Both the position numbers and the translations under genes were made by a program. A stretch of DNA of 17,754 bases from Candidatus Bathyarchaeota archaeon BA1 (GTDB taxonomy: Archaea; Thermoproteota; Bathyarchaeia; Bathyarchaeales; Bathyarchaeaceae): the NCBI GenBank assembly GCA_001399805.1, contig LIHJ01000047.1, positions 1 through 17,754 of the forward strand. The letters are read 5' to 3'. Below the pieces are notes generated by a model. That model saw only the letters and a list, made by a program, of their open reading frames with translations, did no database searches and was not told the origin of the DNA. Of this stretch, positions 12,962 to 17,754 are shown piece after piece (the first letter of the stretch is position 1; every line of letters starts with the position of its first letter).

Positions 12962-14323
12962 CTATCTTTTTGGAAAGCGACGCCTCAATATGCTCTCAAG
13001 CGTTGGTGTGCCAATCTCCTGAAGTTCATATTTGGCTCGTACTGCGGGCTTGTTGAGGAGCAACACCCGACGCAGGTCGATGGGGGTTCCGATAACGACC
13101 ACATCGCACTGCGTCATATTGATGGTCTGCTCCAGCTCGTTTATCTGCTCTTTCCCATAGCCCATGGCGGGGAGAACAGCCCCAAGATGTCCATAATCCC
13201 TAAATGTGCGTTTGATGGAGCCAACGGCGTAGGGGCGTGGATCCACCATCTCGCTCGCCCCAAGCCTCTCTGCGGCGATCGTTCCTGCACCATACGCCAT
13301 GTTGCCATGAGTTACGGTTGGACCATCCTCCACCACCAAGACTCGCTTTCCCCTGATGAGTTTGGGGTTGTCCACCGTTATGGGTGAAGCCGCCTCTACG
13401 ATGGTTGCGTCACGATTCACCATCCATATGTTCCTTCGAACGGTCTCAATGTCCCTAGGGTCCGCTGTATCCACCTTATTAATGATCACTACGTCAGCCA
13501 TCCTTAGGTTCATCTCTCCGGGATGGTAGGTCATTTCGTGACCTGCCCTGTGGGGGTCCGCCACTACGATATGCAGGTCGGATATGAAGAAGGGCACGTC
13601 GTTGTTGCCCCCATCCCAAACGATGATGTCCGCCTCCTTTTCAGCCTCCCTCAAAATCCTCTCATAATCAACCCCAGCATATACGACGATTCCATTGTCG
13701 ATGTGCGGTTCGTATTCCTCTCGCTCCTCGATGGTGCACTCGTGTTTGTCCAGGTCCTCGTAGGATGCAAACCTTTGGCACACTTGTTTACGTAAATCTC
13801 CATAGGGCATCGGATGCCGCACAACCACCACATGAAAGCCCCTTTTCCTCAGGATGCTGCAAACTCTCCTCGATGTTTGGCTCTTCCCGGACCCCGTTCT
13901 AACTGCACAAATCGAAACCACGGGAACCTTAGCCTTCAACATGGTGGTGGATGGGCCCATCAACCTAAAATCGGCCCCGCTCGCTAGCGCTATAGACGCC
14001 TTATGCATAACGTATTCATGCGATACATCACTATACGCGAAAACTACTTGATCCACGTTATGTTCCTTAATTAAGGTCGGCAGTTCTTCTTCAGAATGGA
14101 TTGGTATGCCCTCCGGATATCTTGACCCAGCCAGCTCCGGTGGGTACACCCTATTCTCAATTCCAGGTATCTGCGCGGCGGTAAACGCCACCACCTCATA
14201 CTGATCATTGTTTCTGAAGTAGACGTTGAAGTTATGGAACTCGCGGACCTAAGCGCTAGGTCTATCGCGTCCCGCAGCACCTAAAATTATCACTCGAATA
14301 TGTTCAGAATCGATGTTTATCAC
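12962..14323 (-). CDS. Cyclic 2,3-diphosphoglycerate synthetase-like GTPase, interrupted by a 24-nt intron
   Basis: The spliced product is about 445 residues (exon 1: 14323-14264; exon 2: 14239-12962). It matches the enzyme family that makes cyclic 2,3-diphosphoglycerate, a thermoprotective solute and phosphate store of some archaea, using ATP. Exon 1 ends VIILGAAGRD and exon 2 begins FHNFNVYFRNN, together giving the family N-terminus. Then come FTAAQIPGIENRVYPPELAG, AYSDVSHEYVMHKA, Walker A RTGSGKSQ (GKS at about 138-140), VVRHPMPYGDL, ADIIVWDGGNND, NKVDTADP and VLPAMGYG. In the unspliced gene a TAG at 14251-14249 would end translation after about 24 codons. The start is unclear: a perfect GGAGGTGAT (14327-14319) is present, but the only standard in-frame starts are GTG 14323 inside it and GTG 14293 too far downstream; ATC 14314 has ideal spacing. 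A TnpB element lies directly upstream. Confidence 0.85.
14240..14263 (-). other. 24-nt bulge-helix-bulge intron in the cyclic-DPG synthetase gene
   Basis: In the minus-strand RNA: outer helix GGA:UCC, central helix CGCG:CGCG (4 bp), 3-nt bulge AUA on the 5' strand, 6-bp hairpin GACCUA:UAGGUC with loop GCGCU, then a 3-nt bulge AGU on the 3' strand. This is the full hBHBh' substrate of the archaeal tRNA splicing endonuclease. Cutting after the second base of each bulge (AU^A, AG^U) removes 14263 to 14240. Joined codons read GGA CGC GAT TTC CAT AAC, i.e. GRDFHN, exactly the family sequence. The insert carries an in-frame TAG. Geometry and protein evidence agree to the base; splicing itself is not shown. 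Confidence 0.85.
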
Positions 14324-14344
14324 CTCCCCTTTTCAGAATTGTTT

Positions 14345-14500
14345 GACACTCTCCTCGACTGAAGTCGGGAGATTCTCTGGTAGCTCCCTTGCTACGCACG
14401 GTTCATCACTCCAGAGTTTGGGCTGTGTCCAATGCGGCCCTGCTCTCCCCGATGTACGAGGAGAACCTCTCCGCTATGTTTATGGCTCCGTTAAGATCGG
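14345..14500 (-). ncRNA. Putative omega RNA (reRNA) scaffold at the tnpB 3' end and right end
   Basis: TnpB guide RNAs overlap the 3' end of tnpB and run to the right end of the element. Here the minus strand downstream of the tnpB stop contains a near-perfect hairpin (CTCCCGACT / AGTCGAGGAG, 14351-14371) and an upstream complementary GGGAG/CTCCC pair that could form a pseudoknot, the usual layout. The guide would be the sequence just beyond the right end, i.e. the leader of the synthetase gene. Both borders are estimates. Confidence 0.5.
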
Positions 14501-15503
14501 CGTTGAAGTGGTCCAGTCTGCAATTTGTGCACTTGAACCTGGCTTGGCTGAGCCTTTCGCCTTCTCTTCCGCATCTGTGGCAAGTCTTGGACGTCCAAGC
14601 CTCGCTAATCTTGTAGACCAATATGCCTTCCCATAATGCTTTGTAGGTTATCATTTGTGTTAAGTGATAGTACGGCATATGAGATACTATGCGGTTCATT
14701 CTTCCGCCTTTGTCTTTGACTTTATCTCTAATGCCCTTCAAATCTCCTACGATAATGACTGCGTTAAGCCTCCTAGCTTCACTGACAATCCCTTTTGATA
14801 TCTTATGAAGAATAGCGTCCACTTTCCTTTTCTCCCTATGTCCAATCCTCTTGATAACTCTTAGCAATTTCCTCTTTCCAAGCCTCCTACGGAGCCATGC
14901 ATAGTGGCGCCTTATGCCACGAACCTTTTTGCCGTAGAACTTAGGATTCTTCATCACGCCGTCCGCAATCACCACCGATGTTGCGATGCGGCGTTCACCC
15001 AAGTCTACGGCCAAGATGGTGGATGGAGGTTGTGTTTGCCTAAGCTCAACCTCCTTCATCACCGTTATGTGGAGCGACCAGTGATCGCCTTTCCATAGAA
15101 GTTTCCCCTCCCTTATACTTAAAGATAGGAGATGCTCTTGGTTACGGGGGAGTTGAATTGGGACCTTTATTCTGCCCCTCACATGATGAACTGGGATCTT
15201 CACCCAGAACTTAGCGAGCTTGTTCTCAGTCTTTCTTATATTAAAAACGTCTCTGCGTAGGATCATGGGATACTCCTTATTTTTTGGTCCCTTACCGTTC
15301 TGTTTTCTGACCTTCCTCAGCAGTCTATGGGCTTGCTGTTTAGTTGCGGAGTAGAGGGGCGCATCGAAGCCCCGCAAACAGGCTTGAAAATTGTCATACT
15401 CCTCCCTGAGCAATGCCCCCTTAATCCTTGTTAAAGCGAATATCCTCGCCTTAACCGTCTTTCTAACGATCATTTTCTGCTCTGGATTGTTTATAGTCCA
15501 CAT
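14406..15503 (-). CDS. tnpB: TnpB RNA-guided endonuclease (IS605 OrfB family)
   Basis: The 365-residue protein has the TnpB layout: N-terminal OrfB helix-turn-helix region (about 11-120), RuvC-I with D167 in ILAVDLGERRIATS, a basic bridge-helix-like region (about 195-240), RuvC-II at 250-258 (IIVGDLKGI), a zinc ribbon with C308, C311, C325 and C328, and RuvC-III with D336 in FNADLNGAINIA. TnpB cuts DNA matching its omega RNA guide and helps retain the element. The normal RuvC-II glutamate is Gly253 here; Glu301 (ISEAWTSKTC), 48 residues on, is a candidate replacement. The protein is otherwise full length and may be active. ATG 15473 (residue 11) is an alternative start that better fits the family N-terminus (MIVRKTVKARIF). 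Confidence 0.9.
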   Translation of the reverse strand: MWTINNPEQKMIVRKTVKARIFALTRIKGALLREEYDNFQACLRGFDAPLYSATKQQAHRLLRKVRKQNGKGPKNKEYPMILRRDVFNIRKTENKLAKFWVKIPVHHVRGRIKVPIQLPRNQEHLLSLSIREGKLLWKGDHWSLHITVMKEVELRQTQPPSTILAVDLGERRIATSVVIADGVMKNPKFYGKKVRGIRRHYAWLRRRLGKRKLLRVIKRIGHREKRKVDAILHKISKGIVSEARRLNAVIIVGDLKGIRDKVKDKGGRMNRIVSHMPYYHLTQMITYKALWEGILVYKISEAWTSKTCHRCGREGERLSQARFKCTNCRLDHFNADLNGAINIAERFSSYIGESRAALDTAQTLE

Positions 15504-15509
15504 AACTAT

Positions 15510-15655
15510 CTACATCATAAGCCAATTAAGTGCTATCCTCAATTCATCCACATGGCTGAAGCCAGCAGCTTTCTTAAGGAGGTCCTGTAACCCCCTATTG
15601 AATTAATACTCATTATATCAAATTCGTCGGTGATAGTTACCTCATCTGACTCCAT
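15510..15655 (-). pseudogene. Small gene split by a one-base frameshift in a G run
   Basis: From ATG 15655 the frame reads MESDEVTITDEFDIMSINSI; after a run of five Gs (minus strand, about 15598-15594) the coding-like signal moves to another frame, reading GLQDLLKKAAGFSHVDELRI then ALNWLMM and a stop at 15512-15510. Adding one G would join the two into a product of about 48 residues. A strong TATA box lies 60 bp upstream. I do not recognise the family. It could be a decayed gene, a sequencing error in the homopolymer, or a real frameshift. It ends 6 bp before the long tnpB start. Confidence 0.4.
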
Positions 15656-15716
15656 TCTTATCCACTTTACTGCTGGAGAGATTCATTAACTCGACATGGA
15701 CATCCTCATCTTACTT

Positions 15717-15725
15717 CTATATAAG
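15717..15725 (-). promoter_or_regulatory. TATA box ahead of the frameshifted small gene
   Basis: On the minus strand, CTTATATAG, a strong archaeal TATA box, predicts transcription from about 15693 toward the small gene and tnpB. It is also 65 bp past the end of the aminotransferase gene, so it begins a new transcription unit. Confidence 0.45.
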
Positions 15726-15789
15726 CTTTTGACTGATTCCAATCCCCAATATAGAAATTATCCTTAATGATTTAAAAACCGCAGATTAG

Positions 15790-16893
15790 TCATTTGAGCA
15801 CCTCTACGATGGAATCCCCAATATGGCTGATTTCCCTCAACGTCACACCTGGATGGATCGGTAGGGAAAACACTTGTTGAGCAGCCTTTTCCGTTTCAGG
15901 AAGGTGGTATTCCCCGAATTGATGGTAGTATGGCATGAGATGAATCGGAGTGTGATAGTATATGGCAGCTCCGATGCCGCGCTTTCTCAACTCTTCCACG
16001 ACCTTGTCTCTTGTTGCCGCATCGGCGTCTCGAAGTCGAACCGTGTAGAGATACCAGCTGTGTTTATGATTTCGTGGTTGGATGGGCAGTTGTAATCGTT
16101 TGGCCTCGGCAAGTCTTTCTGTTAAGAGCCTAGCGTTTTCCCGTCTTTTTCTAAGAAATCCCGGAAGCTTACGGAGCTGCACACATCCTATGGCTGCTTC
16201 CATCTCGGGCATGCGATAGTTGTGCCCAATCATGAGAGACCTATAGTCTTCCCTCTCCCCATGTGAACGGATACAACGCAACGTTTCCGCATATTTATCG
16301 TTGTTGGTGGTGACCATGCCACCCTCACCAGTGGTCATGTTTTTACTCGCATAAAAGCTCCAACACGCCATGTCCGCAAAATATCCAGGCGGCTTACCCT
16401 TGTATTTGGCTCCATGGGCTTGGGCTGCATCCTCTATGAGGATTAAATTATGCCTTTGAGCGATTTCCCGTATGGCTTCCATTTCCGCTGGCAGCCCATA
16501 CAGATCGACTGGCATGACCACCCTCGTCTTCGCCGTGATAGCCTCCTTGATTTTTTGAGGGTCGATGTTATAGGTTTGGGGGTTGATGTCCACAAAGACC
16601 AGCTTTGCGCCTATCAATGCCACGACCTCGGCAGTAGAAACAAACGTGAAGCTTGGAATGATCACCTCATCGCCTGAACCAACTCCAGCCGCTAAAAGAG
16701 CCAAATGCAGAGCAGAGGTCCCGTTATTGACTGCGACAGCATGCTTAGCCCTCACAAACCTTGCAAAGGCCCGTTCTAACATCCTAACCATGGGTCCATC
16801 CCCGAGAGAAGTGGTCAACACTCGGCTCCTCAAAACCCTGGTGACCATCTTAACTTCTCTGTTGTCAATTTGAGGCATATTAATAGGAATCAT
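15790..16893 (-). CDS. DegT/DnrJ/EryC1/StrS-family PLP-dependent sugar aminotransferase
   Basis: This 367-residue enzyme of fold type I (aspartate aminotransferase-like) adds an amino group to a keto-sugar nucleotide in surface-glycan or glycolipid synthesis. Numbering from the upstream TTG at 16902: NNGTSALHLAL (59-69) binds the cofactor phosphate, DEVIIPSFTFVSTAEVV follows, D158 in LIEDAAQAHGA contacts the pyridine ring, and K187 in SFYASKNMTTGEGG forms the Schiff base. NYRMPEMEAAIGCVQL and the C-terminal YYHTPIHLMPYY are family signatures. The length is standard. ATG 16893 (MIPINMPQI) gives the usual N-terminus; TTG 16902 is in frame 9 nt earlier and has an AAGGCGAG upstream, so it is also possible. 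The actual sugar is unknown because no other sugar gene is nearby. Confidence 0.88.
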   Translation of the reverse strand: MIPINMPQIDNREVKMVTRVLRSRVLTTSLGDGPMVRMLERAFARFVRAKHAVAVNNGTSALHLALLAAGVGSGDEVIIPSFTFVSTAEVVALIGAKLVFVDINPQTYNIDPQKIKEAITAKTRVVMPVDLYGLPAEMEAIREIAQRHNLILIEDAAQAHGAKYKGKPPGYFADMACWSFYASKNMTTGEGGMVTTNNDKYAETLRCIRSHGEREDYRSLMIGHNYRMPEMEAAIGCVQLRKLPGFLRKRRENARLLTERLAEAKRLQLPIQPRNHKHSWYLYTVRLRDADAATRDKVVEELRKRGIGAAIYYHTPIHLMPYYHQFGEYHLPETEKAAQQVFSLPIHPGVTLREISHIGDSIVEVLK

Positions 16894-16977
16894 CTTCCTC
16901 AATGTTCTCGCCTTCTAAACGACCCTACATTCTCAAAGTGTTTGCTTATTGTTTTCGGTTTGAGGCTCCATCAAATC

Positions 16978-17754
16978 TTACTTTAGTATCGAAATGAGTG
17001 CCTTCATGGCTGCGGCGGAAGCGTGCGCCACTGTCTCCGCTATATTCATTGGCTGCTGTGTTGTTCCTGCTAAGAATATTCCCCTAATGGGCGCTTCGTT
17101 GGTTGCGAGGCTTGGGTGCGCTTCCTTAAAGAAGCCATCCTCGCCCAATGAAATTCCAAGCGTTTTTTGAAGGTCAGTTTCTGGCTCTAATCCCGCTTCT
17201 AAGACGATGAGATCCGCGGTGATGGAGAGCAGCTTGGAGGTTGCCTTGTCATACACGTCGATGGTTAACGACCTGTCGGGGAGCTCTCGAACTTCGGATG
17301 GTTCGCCATGAATGAGGTTGACCTCTGATTCCCTCACCCTTCGATAGAATTCTTCGGCTCTCCTTCCGACCGCTCGCATGTCCGTGTAACAAATATATGT
17401 GTCCACTTCGTTTCCATATTGACCCTTTAAGAGGTAGACATGTTTTAGGGCGTTTATGCACCCAACTCTGCAACAATAACTGTGATTTTGCACCTCCCTG
17501 GAGCCGACACACAAAATGTATGCAACGCTCCTCGGCCTTTCCCCGTTGTCGATTCTCACGATTCTCCCATTCGTGGGCCCATTGGGGCTGCATAGTCGCT
17601 CATACTCAAGCCCCGCGATCACATTTCTACATACGCCATACTTGAACTGACCCTTTTTCTCAGCATCGTATGGCTTGAATCCCGTGGCAACGATGATCAC
17701 GCCGAAGCCGATTTCCTCCCCCTCATCCTTTTGTTCAAAAATAATGGCGTTTTC
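16978..17754 (-). CDS. hdrA: Heterodisulfide reductase subunit A-like flavoprotein (3' part)
   Basis: The frame is open to the window edge, so only the last 258 residues are seen. They match the FAD-binding body of HdrA, which in the HdrABC complex bifurcates electrons between ferredoxin and a disulfide or similar acceptor. Recognisable parts are VIIVATGFKPYD, AYILCVGSREVQNHSYCCRV with the Cys cluster and GCINALKHVYLLK, YICYTDMRAVGRRAEEFYRR, and GIFLAGTTQQPMNIAETVAH. The protein stops at SAAAMKALISILK, right after the flavin domain, so the C-terminal two-cluster ferredoxin domain of classical HdrA is absent. The gene lies 75 bp upstream of the aminotransferase on the same strand. HdrB and HdrC are not in the window. 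Confidence 0.85.
   Translation of the reverse strand, partial: ENAIIFEQKDEGEEIGFGVIIVATGFKPYDAEKKGQFKYGVCRNVIAGLEYERLCSPNGPTNGRIVRIDNGERPRSVAYILCVGSREVQNHSYCCRVGCINALKHVYLLKGQYGNEVDTYICYTDMRAVGRRAEEFYRRVRESEVNLIHGEPSEVRELPDRSLTIDVYDKATSKLLSITADLIVLEAGLEPETDLQKTLGISLGEDGFFKEAHPSLATNEAPIRGIFLAGTTQQPMNIAETVAHASAAAMKALISILK

Larger units (their letters stand above)
14341..15503 (-). mobile_element. IS200/IS605-family (IS1341-like) TnpB-only element
   Basis: A tnpB gene without a tnpA transposase, followed by a typical right-end hairpin, forms a non-autonomous IS605-type element. The right end lies near 14341-14350, about 20-30 bp before the start region of the cyclic-DPG synthetase gene. The left end could not be fixed; it probably lies just upstream of tnpB, between about 15470 and 15515. 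Such elements have no terminal inverted repeats or target duplications, so exact borders need an empty-site comparison. Confidence 0.65.

Noticed and set aside
12796..13056. Plus-strand frame of 86 codons
   Set aside because: It runs nearly 100 bp into the end of the well-supported synthetase gene on the other strand, and its product is Arg-rich with no family features.
14249..14251. In-frame TAG in the synthetase gene as a pyrrolysine codon or simple nonsense mutation
   Set aside because: A recoded TAG would not explain the seven other extra codons or the exact bulge-helix-bulge fold. Excising all 24 nt restores the family motif, which fits an intron better than a point mutation.
1..17754. 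CRISPR arrays, tRNA or rRNA genes
   Set aside because: No regularly spaced direct repeats, no tRNA-like cloverleaf ending in CCA and no rRNA-like conserved blocks were found on either strand by eye.

Overview
This window looks like chromosomal DNA from an archaeon of the TACK group, most plausibly a Bathyarchaeia-type lineage. The evidence is an S25e ribosomal protein gene, a Tes-type tetraether-lipid radical SAM enzyme, archaeal phosphopantetheine adenylyltransferase, a TrmB-family regulator, cyclic 2,3-diphosphoglycerate synthetase, HdrA, archaeal TATA boxes about 25 nt ahead of starts, and many GTG/TTG starts. The lineage is inferred from gene content only; no phylogeny was run.

Layout. 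131-1465: an ECF-type S-component membrane protein and CoaD, probably one operon. 1617-2540: a membrane-anchored ComEC-like metallo-beta-lactamase protein. 2693-3814: a DUF763 protein. 3932-4357: an AbrB-type antitoxin with an operator-like inverted repeat, followed by only the first codons of its PIN toxin. 4378-5094: a pyruvate-kinase C-terminal-domain protein. 5454-6020: a nucleotidyltransferase-fold protein. 6064-6464: a decayed gene on the minus strand. 6508-7842: malic enzyme. 7877-10203: a TrmB regulator divergent from a Tes homologue, with a perfect 16-bp palindrome between them. 10345-11158: a PIN toxin-like/antitoxin pair in toxin-first order. 11270-12603: S25e, an unknown protein and a cyclophilin-like protein. 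12962-14323 (minus): cyclic 2,3-diphosphoglycerate synthetase. About 14341-15503: a TnpB insertion element. 15510-15655: a frameshifted small gene. 15790-17754 (minus): a DegT-family aminotransferase and the 3' end of hdrA, which runs off the window.

Main discovery. The cyclic 2,3-diphosphoglycerate synthetase gene is interrupted near its 5' end by 24 nt containing an in-frame TAG. In the transcript these 24 nt and their flanks form a canonical bulge-helix-bulge: outer helix, 4-bp CGCG:CGCG central helix, two opposed 3-nt bulges and a 6-bp intron hairpin. Cutting after the second base of each bulge, as the archaeal tRNA splicing endonuclease does, removes exactly these 24 nt and restores the family motif GAAGRDFHNF. 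I interpret this as a very small protein-coding archaeal intron that must be spliced for a full-length enzyme. The same gene has no conventional start codon at the right distance from a perfect Shine-Dalgarno sequence, and a TnpB element lies directly upstream.

Other notable points: a TnpB whose RuvC-II glutamate is replaced by glycine with a candidate alternative glutamate 48 residues later; a TrmB/Tes divergent module that may control membrane tetraether content; and several decaying genes.
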